Below, piece after piece: positions 45,190 to 54,726 of a DNA stretch of 55,071 nt. The stretch spans positions 1 to 55,071 of the forward strand of contig JAABSO010000029.1 in the NCBI GenBank assembly GCA_011390335.1, written 5' to 3'. Position 1 is the stretch's first letter; each line of letters opens with the position of its first letter. The stretch is from Desulfotignum sp. Lineage in GTDB: Bacteria; Desulfobacterota; Desulfobacteria; Desulfobacterales; Desulfobacteraceae. The notes below the pieces were generated by a model. It was not told the origin of the DNA and ran no database searches. It saw nothing but the letters and a program-made list of their open reading frames with translations. Both the position numbers and the translations under genes were made by a program.

Positions 45190-47355
45190 TTATACACAGA
45201 TCCTGTTTCTTCCTGAATGCTTTGCCTTATACAGGTTGTCGTCGGCCCGCTTGAGCAGTTTTCCACTGTCCTCTTTTAATTCATATTCAGCCACCCCACC
45301 GCTGATGGTAATGGTGGTGTCCGAAAGAAAGGAAACGGCCTGAATATCTTTTCTGATCTCTTCTGCAAGGGTTTTCGCCCCCTGCCTGTCTGTTTCAGGG
45401 CAAATAATCAAAAACTCCTCGCCACCCCAGCGGCCCGGAATATCAGACGATCGGATGCTTTTTTTGATCAGTGAACCCATCTGCCTGAGCACCTCATCCC
45501 CGGTCTGGTGACCGAAACGGTCATTGACCGATTTGAAATGATCTATATCCATAATCACAAGGGAAAACGGCCGGTTATACCGGTCCGCTCTTTGCTTTTC
45601 CCGGACAAGATGCACATCCAGTTTATGGCGGTTATAAAGACCGGTCAGGCTGTCGGTAATGGAAAGCCGCTCCAGTTCGATATTTTTTTCCTCAAGCAGG
45701 GCATAGGCTCGGGATATTTTGCGGTTGAATCCCTTTACCTTTTTGAGCCAGACAACCGCTGCCGCCAGTACCAGGCCCAAACCAATGGAAACCTGCCAGA
45801 CTATGGTGTAATCCACCTTCTCTTCCAGGCTGATGGATATCCACCGGTCAACTACTTTTTCTTTGTCTTCAACAGGAATGTTCTGAAGTATTTTGTCCAG
45901 TACGGTGGCCAGGGCCTGGTTTCCCGAACGAACCGCCGCACTGATCGGCAGGGTTTCCTCCAGTTTGCCGGATACCTTGATATTATAGTAATTGTTGTCT
46001 TTCACCGCATAGGCAATGGATGGGATGGTGTCCACAAACGCAAACAATTTCTTGTTCTGGACAAGCTTCAACCCGTCCCTGGCGGAACTCACCGTCTCAA
46101 ACACAAGGTCTGGATAGGTTTTCTTGAAACGGGACGCCAATTCTCCCCTGTCCACCAGTCCGATGCGTTTTTTAGAAAGTCCCTTGAGATCTCCCACAAA
46201 AAATTGGTCACTGCGGGTGGCAATCACCAGGGGCAAAGACAGATAAGGGCGGGTAAAAATCAGTTTGGTATTGAATCGGGCAGAGGGAACGATCGCAGGC
46301 AGCATGTCTGACTCTTTTGTGAAAACAGCGTCAACCGCCTCTTCCAGACTGCCGGAAACCTGTTCCACCAGGCGAATGCCATGTGTTCGGGCCGCCATAT
46401 CAAATATCTGGGCGGCAATACCGGCATGGGCATTCTGGTCATCCGTAAAATCCACAGGATACCAGTCTTTGTGGAAGCTGAGTCTGAAGCCTCCGTGCTG
46501 TTTTGTATGTGTATTGATCAGTTCCCGGTCCCCGGGCATGAGCGTCTCCTGCATACTTTGGGGCACGGCTCCGATCCACCGGTCCTGCAACTGCCTGTAA
46601 TCCGTATAGGGGAAGCTGTTCATGGCTTCCTGCAGCAACACATGCAACTGCTGTCTGTCTTTTCTGATACCGATGCGCAAATCCTCGCTTTCAATGGCGG
46701 GAATATCGATCTTTCCCGCCAGCCGGATATTTTCCAGCACATGCTGCTTGATCATAAAATTGCCGATATTTATATTGGTGACAACTGCATCGATTTCTCC
46801 GAAAGACAGCTTTTTCATTAATTCACTGGTATCATCGATCTCCATGATCCGGATTTCGGGATAGGCCTCCAGGTAGTCTTTGTAATAAATTCCGGTCTCC
46901 ATTCCCACATCTTTTCCCTTCAGGGTTTCCACGCCGTTGTAGGAAAAACTGTTCTCACGGGTATATACCACGGTGGGTATCAGGTAATAGGGGGTGGTGA
47001 ACAGGGTGAAAGCTTCCCGTTCAGGGGTATGGGATATCTCTGTGATGGCATCCACTTCACCGTTTCTGAATCTGGTAAGACTTTCTTCCCATGTTCCGGG
47101 AACAAAGGTGAATACCATTCTGGTTTTTTCAGACAGCAGATTTAAATAATCAATGGTAAACCCGGCCACTTTCCCCCTGATAAAAAAGGAAAACGGCGGA
47201 AAATTATTCTGCACAGCGATGGAAATTGTTTCAGCGGATGCCGGCCCGGGTGCGGGCGTTTGGGATATGACAGGATTCACCCCAAAAAACAACAGCAGAC
47301 AGATCACCCCCAGGACACAAAAAAAAAGTTGTGGCCTGCCACAGATTCTCACCAA
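45190..47355 (-). CDS. Membrane diguanylate cyclase with two periplasmic solute-binding domains
   Basis: About 721 residues. N-terminal helix, then two SBP_bac_3 domains in tandem (ISIAVQNNFPPFSFFIRGKV ... and LSFHKDWYPVDFTDDQNAHA ...), a second membrane helix (IVWQVSIGLGLVLAAAVVWL), a short coiled coil and a GGDEF domain (DSLTGLYNRHKLDVHL, GRWGGEEFLIICPETD). GGEEF is intact and RSSD five residues upstream is a probable inhibitory I-site. It would make c-di-GMP when a periplasmic ligand (amino acid-like) is sensed. TTG 47355 or GTG 47352 follow AAGGAGA at correct distance; the longer frame from 47376 overlaps this site. Confidence 0.88.
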   Translation of the reverse strand: MVRICGRPQLFFCVLGVICLLLFFGVNPVISQTPAPGPASAETISIAVQNNFPPFSFFIRGKVAGFTIDYLNLLSEKTRMVFTFVPGTWEESLTRFRNGEVDAITEISHTPEREAFTLFTTPYYLIPTVVYTRENSFSYNGVETLKGKDVGMETGIYYKDYLEAYPEIRIMEIDDTSELMKKLSFGEIDAVVTNINIGNFMIKQHVLENIRLAGKIDIPAIESEDLRIGIRKDRQQLHVLLQEAMNSFPYTDYRQLQDRWIGAVPQSMQETLMPGDRELINTHTKQHGGFRLSFHKDWYPVDFTDDQNAHAGIAAQIFDMAARTHGIRLVEQVSGSLEEAVDAVFTKESDMLPAIVPSARFNTKLIFTRPYLSLPLVIATRSDQFFVGDLKGLSKKRIGLVDRGELASRFKKTYPDLVFETVSSARDGLKLVQNKKLFAFVDTIPSIAYAVKDNNYYNIKVSGKLEETLPISAAVRSGNQALATVLDKILQNIPVEDKEKVVDRWISISLEEKVDYTIVWQVSIGLGLVLAAAVVWLKKVKGFNRKISRAYALLEEKNIELERLSITDSLTGLYNRHKLDVHLVREKQRADRYNRPFSLVIMDIDHFKSVNDRFGHQTGDEVLRQMGSLIKKSIRSSDIPGRWGGEEFLIICPETDRQGAKTLAEEIRKDIQAVSFLSDTTITISGGVAEYELKEDSGKLLKRADDNLYKAKHSGRNRICV

Positions 47356-47542
47356 CGTGTATCTCCTTTGCAGCACAAAACAGATTATCGGTTATTTGTG
47401 CCGTTTTCCGGCCCCAGGGTCCCAGGACCTATTTATCAACCCCATTATCAGCCTGTAAGCATAGCATAGATCAGATTTTTGTGGTATGCAGTATCTGAAT
47501 AAAACAGGGTATTTTTGCAATGGGTATTTATATTTTTCACCA

Positions 47543-47556
47543 GATATTGTAATATC
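47543..47556. promoter_or_regulatory. Perfect dyad upstream of nuoE
   Basis: GATATTGTAATATC is a perfect 6+2+6 palindrome, 60 bp before the NuoE start, in an AT-rich region. It resembles an operator for a dimeric regulator. No matching regulator gene is in the window. Confidence 0.35.
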
Positions 47557-47615
47557 CACAATTTAAAAATGAAACGCCACTTGCACCAGACCGACAAGCT
47601 AAGGAGGGAGACAGA

Positions 47616-48083
47616 ATGGAAGATCGTTTGAGTGAGATACTTTCACCCTACAAAGGAAAACAGGATGCGCTTATCCCGATACTGCAGAAAGTACAGGAAG
47701 AGATAGGATACCTGCCGGCAGAAGCCATGCAGGAAATCGCCAGAACAACTGGCCTGCCGCAAAGCAGGGTCTATGCGGTTGCCACGTTTTATGCGCAATT
47801 CTATTTCACCAGACGCGGCAGACATCAGTCCAAAATATGCACCGGAACAGCCTGTCATGTCAAGGGTGCGGCCCGGATCATGGACACCTTTGAACGTGAA
47901 CTTGGCATTGCCTGCGGGGAAACTTCCGAGGACTATGAACACAGCCTGGAAACCGTCGCCTGTGTCGGATCCTGCGCCCTGGCACCGGTGGTGGTCGTTG
48001 ACGAAGAGGTCTATGGACAGGTGGATTCATCAAAAATGTCAAAAATATTCGACGACTTCAAAGAAACCGAGAAGGAGGATTGA
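47616..48083 (+). CDS. NuoE-like [2Fe-2S] subunit (NAD-linked formate dehydrogenase/hydrogenase type)
   Basis: 155 residues, thioredoxin-like fold. Ligands of the [2Fe-2S] cluster: CTGTACHVKGA and later ETVACVGSCALAPVV, four cysteines. N-terminal three-helix part (ILQKVQEEIGYLPAEAMQEI) and VYAVATFYAQF are standard for 24-kDa subunits. It passes electrons between the FMN subunit NuoF and its partners. AGGAGGGAGA before ATG 47616; the NuoF gene begins one base after its stop. Confidence 0.93.
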   Translation: MEDRLSEILSPYKGKQDALIPILQKVQEEIGYLPAEAMQEIARTTGLPQSRVYAVATFYAQFYFTRRGRHQSKICTGTACHVKGAARIMDTFERELGIACGETSEDYEHSLETVACVGSCALAPVVVVDEEVYGQVDSSKMSKIFDDFKETEKED

Positions 48084-48084
48084 T

Positions 48085-50022
48085 TTGATACAGATAACAT
48101 CACCACCTCAGATGGCTAAAATAATGGAACAATGCCAGGCAGCCCTGGCCCGGCAGAAGGTCCGATTTCTTGTCTGCGCAGGTACCGGATGTGTGGCCGG
48201 CGGCTCACTGGATGTTTATGACGAGTTCAAGCGGCTCATTGAGGAAAAAGGCATCTCCGTGGATGTGGAACTGCTATATGAAGGCCAGAAAAGTGATGCC
48301 GGGATCGGCATCGGCGGCTGCCATGGCTTTTGCCAGATGGGCCCCCTGGTCCGTGTGGAACCTAAAGAAACCTTTTATACAAAAGTCAAAGTCGCGGATG
48401 TCGAGGAGATCGTCACAGCCACCATTGACAAGGATACGGTGGTGGAACGTCTGCTGTATCAGAACCCTGACGGATCCCGGTCAGTGACCGAGCATGAGGT
48501 GCCTTTCTACAGCACCCAGCAGCGCATCGTGCTTGGCAAATGCGGGGTGATCAATCCCGAAGATATCCGTGAATATTTTGCGGCTGAAGGGTACCAGGCC
48601 CTGGCCCACGTGCTTCAGGATCTGACCCGGGAACAGGTGATCGATATTGTCACCCGGTCCGGCCTGCGGGGACGGGGCGGGGCTGGTTTTCCCGCCGGCA
48701 GAAAATGGCAGTCCTGCCTCCAGGCCACCGGCAGCCCCAAATATATTGTGTGCAACGGAGATGAGGGAGACCCGGGCGCTTTCATGGACCGTTCAGTGCT
48801 GGAGGGAGACCCCCTGGCGGTGATAGAGGGCATGACCATCGCCGGCTACAGTGTAGGGGCCAGTTATGGCTATATCTATGTAAGGGCCGAATATCCCTTG
48901 GCAGTCAAGCGGCTGCACAAAGCCATTGCCCAGGCCAGACAATCTCAGCTCCTGGGTGACAACATCATGGGAACCGGGTTTAATTTTGATTTGAAAATAT
49001 TCCAGGGGGCCGGCGCATTTGTCTGCGGGGAATCCACCGCCCTCACCCTGTCCATCGAAGGCAAACGGGGGATGCCCCGGGTGGCTCCCAGACCCAGAAC
49101 CACGGAGATCGGCCTGTGGGACAAGCCCACTGTTCTCAACAATGTGAAATCATTTGCCTATGTACCTGACATCATTCGCAAAGGCGCGGACTGGTTCAAG
49201 GCCATCGGTACTGAAACCAGCTCGGGTACGGCGGTCTTCGCCCTGACCGGCAATATCACCAACAGCGGATTAATCGAGGTCCCCATGGGAACGACCTTCC
49301 GTGAAATTATCTTTAATCTGGGTGGGGGCATCCCGGACGGTGAGAAATTCAAAGCGGTCCAGACCGGCGGTCCCTCGGGCGGATGCCTGCCTGAATCTTT
49401 GCTGGACCTCCCCATCGATTTTGACTCTCTGGATGAAGCCGGTGCCATCATGGGTTCCGGCGGCATGGTCATCATGGATGAACGGACCTGTATGGTGGAT
49501 GTGGCCCGGTATTTTCTGGATTTCACGGTGATCGAGTCCTGCGGCCAGTGCGTCCCCTGCCGGCTGGGCACCAAACAGCTGCTAGAGGTGCTGGAGGATA
49601 TCTGCGCCGGTAAGGGAAGAAAAGAGGATCTGGATCTTCTGTATGAACTGAGCCATGCCGTCCATGCGGCTTCCATCTGTGGCCTGGGACAGACAGCCGC
49701 CAATCCGGTGCTGACCACCCTGCGGTATTTCAAAGAGGAATATGAAGCCCATATTTTTGACAAATGCTGCCCGGCAAAGGTGTGCAAGGCGTTGATCTCC
49801 TTTGTCATCAGTGAAGACCGGTGCAAAGGTTGCGGCATATGTGCCAAACATTGCCCTGTAAGTGCCATTACCGGAGAAAAGAAGCAGGTGCATGTCATCG
49901 ACCAGTCCCTGTGCATCCAGTGCGGGGTCTGCATGGAAAAATGTCCAAAAAAATTCAGGGCAGTGGATTGTGTGTCACCCCGGATCAAAGCAGCGGTACC
50001 TGAAACAATGGAAACCACATAA
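48085..50022 (+). CDS. NuoF-like NADH-binding subunit with N-terminal [2Fe-2S] and C-terminal ferredoxin domains
   Basis: 645 residues. Order: thioredoxin-like [2Fe-2S] domain (FLVCAGTGCVAGG; GGCHGFCQMGP), the 51-kDa core with GRGGAGFPAGRKW (NADH/FMN site) and CNGDEGDPGAFMDRS, SLBB domain, [4Fe-4S] site SCGQCVPCRLGTKQLLE, then two ferredoxin motifs CKGCGICAKHCP and CIQCGVCMEKCP. This layout is that of HydB/HndC- and formate-dehydrogenase-associated diaphorases. The start is TTG 48085, with AGGAGG six bases upstream. Probably partners with the selenoprotein FDH downstream on the opposite strand. A terminator follows at 50043. Confidence 0.93.
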   Translation: MIQITSPPQMAKIMEQCQAALARQKVRFLVCAGTGCVAGGSLDVYDEFKRLIEEKGISVDVELLYEGQKSDAGIGIGGCHGFCQMGPLVRVEPKETFYTKVKVADVEEIVTATIDKDTVVERLLYQNPDGSRSVTEHEVPFYSTQQRIVLGKCGVINPEDIREYFAAEGYQALAHVLQDLTREQVIDIVTRSGLRGRGGAGFPAGRKWQSCLQATGSPKYIVCNGDEGDPGAFMDRSVLEGDPLAVIEGMTIAGYSVGASYGYIYVRAEYPLAVKRLHKAIAQARQSQLLGDNIMGTGFNFDLKIFQGAGAFVCGESTALTLSIEGKRGMPRVAPRPRTTEIGLWDKPTVLNNVKSFAYVPDIIRKGADWFKAIGTETSSGTAVFALTGNITNSGLIEVPMGTTFREIIFNLGGGIPDGEKFKAVQTGGPSGGCLPESLLDLPIDFDSLDEAGAIMGSGGMVIMDERTCMVDVARYFLDFTVIESCGQCVPCRLGTKQLLEVLEDICAGKGRKEDLDLLYELSHAVHAASICGLGQTAANPVLTTLRYFKEEYEAHIFDKCCPAKVCKALISFVISEDRCKGCGICAKHCPVSAITGEKKQVHVIDQSLCIQCGVCMEKCPKKFRAVDCVSPRIKAAVPETMETT

Positions 50023-50042
50023 CCCTGAAAAAATGCCCCATT

Positions 50043-50089
50043 GCGCCAGAACCTTATGGCTGTTTCATCCGGTTCTGGCGCTGTTTTTT
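50043..50089 (+). terminator. Intrinsic terminator after nuoF
   Basis: Stem GCGCCAGAACC (50043-50053) pairs perfectly with GGTTCTGGCGC (50071-50081), followed by TGTTTTTTC. It lies 20 bp after the NuoF stop. Confidence 0.9.
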
Positions 50090-50121
50090 CTTATGGTAAT
50101 TTTTAAAAAAATGGAAAAATA

Positions 50122-51840
50122 ATGCCTGACATGCTTGACGGATGGAAGTTTCTGGCAGGGTTGGGCATCTTTCTTTTCGGCATGTTCATGATGGAAGAAT
50201 CCATCAAACTCCTGTCCGGACGGTCTTTTAAAATATTGATCCGCCGGTATACCGGCACCCGCATCAAGGGTCTGCTCAGCGGTATTATCAGCACAGCCGT
50301 TCTGCAGAGCAGTTCCGCCGTTTCCCTCATGGTTCTGGCCTTTGTGGGGGCCGGGCTGGTGACCCTGATCAACGCCATTGCCGTCATCATGGGTGCCAAA
50401 GTGGGTACCACCATTACCGCATGGATCGTGGCCATATTCGGCTTTAAATTCAAAATTGAAACCTTTGCCCTGCCCCTGATCGGTCTGGGGGGGATCGGGC
50501 TGATCTTTCTATCCAAATCCACCCGGTATGTGAATATCAGCAAACTGCTTATTTCCTTCGGGTTTCTCTTCCACGGACTGGATTTCATGAAAACCAGCGT
50601 GGAACATCTGGCAGCCGCCATTGACATTGCTGCCCTCCCCACTTTCGGCCCCTTTGTCTTTATTCTTGCCGGAATTCTGCTCACAGCGATCATGCAGTCC
50701 AGCTCCGCCACCATCGCCGTGGTACTGACCACGCTTTTTTCAGGCATCATTAATTTTCAGGCTGCAGCCGCCATGGTGATAGGCGCCAATGTCGGCACCA
50801 CCGTCACCATTCTTCTGGGTGCCATCGGGGGCATCCCTGCTAAAAAACGGGCCGCTGTCAGTTCCCTGTTGTTCAGCACCGGCACAGCCACCGTTGTGAT
50901 CCTTTTACTTCCTGTTATCTTCTGGCTGATTCTGGATCTGTTAGCCTTTACCGACAACCCTGTTCTGGGAGTGGCACTTTTCCACACCCTGTTCAACGTC
51001 GTGGGGGCCATCATCTTTTTTCCCCTGATCCCTTTTATGGCCGGCCGCCTGGAAAAGCTTTTTATTGAAAAAAAACCTGTTCTGGCCCGGTATATCATCA
51101 ATACCACCCCTGAGGTACCGGATGCAGCCATTGCCGCCCTGCGCAAAGAAATTCAGTACCAACTGCACCTGTCCATGCTGTATACCGCCAGAAAATACCA
51201 TATTGGCAAACCGTCACACCACCGCACAAACAAAAAAAAACAGGGGGGCGTAGGTGCCGGAACGGCAGTTCAGGTGGGTTATGCAGATCTGGGAAATCTC
51301 CATTCACAAATTTTTGCTTTTTACGCCCGGATACAGGCACAGCCTTTGGATGAAAACGAAGCGATACGCATGGAACCTTTGATGCGTGCCAGCCGCAGCA
51401 TTATGAATGCCACCCGCAATTTTAAAGATATAATGGACGAAATTAATGATATCGGTAATGATGAAAAAGCCATTATGGTGTCCATGTACCAAAATTTCAT
51501 AACCCGTTTGAATGCCATGGAAAACCGGGTTGAACATGTTATGGGGTCACTGGAAAACCAGACAGGTTCTGTAAGTGATATACAGGTTTTTTTGAACAAT
51601 TGTTTTTCCAGTGTCGAAGAAGAGGACAAGCATTTTATTCAGGCCTGCTCCAAGGCCATAGCACAAAAAGCAATCAAAGAAACCGATGTATCGCGTCTGC
51701 TGATGGTCAACCGGTTGTTCACCCAGTCCTGCCGAATGATTGTTCTAAGTATGCAGGGCATTGTTAAAACACCTGATGCAGGGCATAATCCTGCCGGCAA
51801 AAGTCCGGAAGCGGTTCCGGTTCCTAACGATATGCAGTGA
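50122..51840 (+). CDS. Na/Pi cotransporter family protein
   Basis: 572 residues. Two inverted membrane halves each with the diagnostic QSSSA motif: GIISTAVLQSSSAVSLMVLA and TAIMQSSSATIAVVLTTLFS, with GANVGTTVT and GAKVGTTIT after each. A C-terminal cytosolic region (from ~350) has PhoU-like helices (LHSQIFAFYARIQAQPL; SRSIMNATRNFKDIMDEIND). Members import phosphate with sodium or export it. It lies between nuoF and the fdhA gene, convergent with the latter. Confidence 0.9.
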   Translation: MPDMLDGWKFLAGLGIFLFGMFMMEESIKLLSGRSFKILIRRYTGTRIKGLLSGIISTAVLQSSSAVSLMVLAFVGAGLVTLINAIAVIMGAKVGTTITAWIVAIFGFKFKIETFALPLIGLGGIGLIFLSKSTRYVNISKLLISFGFLFHGLDFMKTSVEHLAAAIDIAALPTFGPFVFILAGILLTAIMQSSSATIAVVLTTLFSGIINFQAAAAMVIGANVGTTVTILLGAIGGIPAKKRAAVSSLLFSTGTATVVILLLPVIFWLILDLLAFTDNPVLGVALFHTLFNVVGAIIFFPLIPFMAGRLEKLFIEKKPVLARYIINTTPEVPDAAIAALRKEIQYQLHLSMLYTARKYHIGKPSHHRTNKKKQGGVGAGTAVQVGYADLGNLHSQIFAFYARIQAQPLDENEAIRMEPLMRASRSIMNATRNFKDIMDEINDIGNDEKAIMVSMYQNFITRLNAMENRVEHVMGSLENQTGSVSDIQVFLNNCFSSVEEEDKHFIQACSKAIAQKAIKETDVSRLLMVNRLFTQSCRMIVLSMQGIVKTPDAGHNPAGKSPEAVPVPNDMQ

Positions 51841-51863
51841 TATTATCTGACCTCGAAAAAAAA

Positions 51864-51911
51864 CCAGCGTTCCCGACTTATTTTGTTGGCAGAAACGCTG
51901 GCAGTTTTTTT
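51864..51911. terminator. Bidirectional terminator between the transporter and formate dehydrogenase genes
   Basis: CCAGCGTT (51864-51871) pairs with AACGCTGG (51894-51901). A T run follows on the plus strand (51905-51911) and an A run precedes it (51856-51863), so it can stop both convergent transcripts. Confidence 0.85.
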
Positions 51912-51951
51912 GTATTATTCTGTTTGTTTTAGATCAAACAGGTTTTTCAGA

Positions 51952-54726
51952 TTATGCAGCCGGTTCAATATTGATGGCACATACCTTGAGTTCCGGAATT
52001 TTGGCTGTGGGGTCCAGTTTGGCATTGGTCAGCTTATTGGCTGCTGCCTGGGCAAAATGGAAAGGTATAAAAATAGTTCCCTCCACTGCCTTATGGGAAA
52101 CCTGCAGTTTGGCACTGATTTTTCCGCGCCGGGAGGACACATTGACAAGCGCCCCTGTATCCAGACCCAGTTTTTTGGCATCTGTTTTTGATATCTCCAC
52201 AAAACACTCCGGAGACATCTGGTTCAGTCCCTCTGTGCGCATGGTCATGGTGCGGGTATGGTAGTGATAGAGCACCCTTCCTGTGGTCAGAATAAAAGGA
52301 TAATCATCACTTACCTGTTCTGCCGGGGGCTGGTGCTCAATGGCATGGAACAGTCCTTTTCCCCTGGTGAACTGAGTGGTATGCAGAATCGGGGTGCCGG
52401 GATGGCTTTCATCCGGGCAGGGCCAGTGAATGCCCTTCTTGTCAATGCGCTCCCAGGTGATGCCCCGGTAGGACGGTGTAACCGCACAGATCTCCTTGAA
52501 AATTTCATGGCTGTTTTCATACTGCATCTCATATCCCATGCGCCGGGCAATGTCACAGATGATGTCCCAGTCCGGGCGGGTGCCTTCCGGCGCATTCACC
52601 GCTTTTCTCACCCGCTGGACCCTGCGTTCCGTATTGGAAAAAGTGCCGTCTTTTTCCGCCCAGCACAAGGAGGGCAGCACCACATCTGCCATGGCGGTGG
52701 TTTCTGTTTGAAAAATGTCCTGGACCACCAGAAATTCCAGGTTGGCCAGGGCTTTTTCCGCATGGTTCAGATCCGGATCCGAGACCATGGGGTTTTCCCC
52801 TATGACATACATGGATTTGAATTCACCAGCATAGGCTTTTTCAATCATTTCAGTCACGGGTATGCCTGGTTTGGCCGGCAAGCCGGACACGTTCCAGGCT
52901 TTTTCATAGCTTTGTCTGATTTCGTCACTGGTCACGGACTGATAGGCGGTGAACACATTGGGAAGTCCGCCCATGTCACAGGCGCCCTGGACATTGTTCT
53001 GGCCCCGGAGGGGATTGACCCCGCCACCGGGTTTGCCTAAGTGCCCGCAGAGCATGGACAAATTGGCCAGAGACTTGACATTGTCTGTGCCGCAGGTGTG
53101 CTGGGTGATACCCATGCAGTAGCAGATGGCAGCTGCGGGGGCCTTGGCAAACGCCCTGGCAAGTGCAATGATGTCTTCTGCTGCAATTCCGGTGATTTCT
53201 GCCACATGCTCAGGGGTGTAGGATGCCACCATCTCTTTTAAGGCATCAAAATTTTCCGTGCGCGCTTCAACAAATGCCTTGTCATGAAGATCTTCTTTGA
53301 TGATCACATGCATCAGCCCGTTTATCCAGGCGATATCGGTGCCGGGATTGGGCCGCAGCCATTTTTCTGCAAGATCCACTAGTTTAATCCGTCTGGGATC
53401 CACCACATAGATTTTTTTGCCTTTCAGGGCGGCCCGTTTCATGAAAGTGGACAAAACCGGATGGTTTTCCGTGGTATTGGACCCGGTCACCAGAATCAGG
53501 TCCGATGTTTCCAGATCAGCAATGGTGTTTGTCATGGCACCGCTTCCAAATGCTGCAGCCAGACCGGCTACGGTGGAGCTGTGTCACAGTCGCGCACAAT
53601 GGTCGATATTGTTTGTCTTGAGCACCGCCCGGGTGAATTTCTGGGCAATATAATTGTCTTCATTGGTGGTCCGGGCAGAGGTGAGCACCCCCATGGTATC
53701 AGCACCGTGCTGGTCCCGGATCTCGGCAAATCTTTTTGCAACAAGATCCAGGGCTTCATTCCAGGAAGCCGGCACCTGTTTGCCCTCTTTTTTGATCAAC
53801 GGGGTGGTCAGCCGGTCCGGAGAGTTTACAAAATCAAATCCATACCTGCCCTTGACGCACAGCCTGCCCAGATTGGGCTCTGCATCTTCAACACCGGTAA
53901 TTTTCATGATTTTATTGTCCTGGACATGGAGCAGCTGCTGACATCCCACACCACAATAAGGGCAGGTGGTTCTGATTTTTTCGGTCTCCCAGGGCCGTCC
54001 TTTTCCCAGGTTTTTCTTTTCCACAAGCGCACCCACCGGACAGACCTGTACACATTCCCCACAGAATACGCAGCTTGACTTCATCAGGGTGGTGCCTGTT
54101 CCGGCAATGATTGTGCCGTTGTTGCCCCGGAAACCAAAATCGATGGCCTGGTTCACCTGCACCTCATTACAGGCGGCAACACACCTGCCGCAGAGGATAC
54201 AGCGTGACATGTCCCGGATAATAAACGGATTGTCATCCTCCACCGGCAGGACCAGCGGTTCTCTGTGCCGGCCGCTGACACGGCCTTTCACCTGATACCG
54301 GTAGGCCAGGGTCTGGAGTTCACAATCTCCCCACACCGGACAGAGTTCCTCTTTTTTGTCATTTTCCATGGTGGCGATCTGAAAATCGGTCCAGGACTCA
54401 TCTGCTGCAGACCCTATATCACAATTGTGGTTGCCGGAATCCAGCATCAGACCTATATAAATTTTGCGGTATTCCACAATCTGGGGGGATTCGGTGTGAA
54501 TCACCATGCCGTTTTTCGCCGGCGTGCTGCAGGAGGACACCAGTTTTTTCCCCCATGATTCCTCGATTTCCACAATGCACACGCGGCATGCCCCTGTAGC
54601 CCTTGTGCCTTTCAGATGACACAGGTTGGGAATATCTATACTGTTTTGCTGTGCTATTTCCAGGATGGTCTGGCCGGGGTCGAAATTATATGCGTGCCCA
54701 TTGATTGTGATAGTGTTCTGATCCAT
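51952..54726 (-). CDS. fdhA: Selenocysteine formate dehydrogenase, catalytic subunit with NuoG-like N-terminus
   Basis: 924 residues read through TGA at 53584-53586 as selenocysteine 381. N-terminal NuoG-like module: [2Fe-2S] (CHLKGTRATGACRVC), a variant His/Cys cluster region (GNHNCDIGS ... CPVWGDCELQ), two ferredoxin motifs (CILCGRCVAACN, CVFCGECVQVCP). Then the molybdopterin enzyme with CPYCGVGCQ ([4Fe-4S]), and DHCARL-Sec-HSSTVAGLA, the active-site motif of formate dehydrogenase. The reading frames before and after the TGA are the same and the protein makes sense only as one chain. It reversibly oxidises formate to CO2; with NuoE/NuoF it may be NAD-linked and could feed the Wood-Ljungdahl pathway. 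AAGGA precedes ATG 54726. Confidence 0.94.
53555..53586 (-). promoter_or_regulatory. UGA selenocysteine codon and bacterial SECIS hairpin
   Basis: UGA (53586-53584) is followed after 12 bases by the hairpin GTAGCC-GGTCT-GGCTGC (53571-53555). Its apical loop GGTCT equals that of the E. coli fdhF SECIS element bound by SelB. The Sec-specific elongation factor and tRNA-Sec genes are not in the window. Confidence 0.9.

Noticed and set aside
45104..45343. Open frame through tRNA-Leu
   Set aside because: It translates the tRNA gene and the antisense of the diguanylate cyclase gene and has no start signal.
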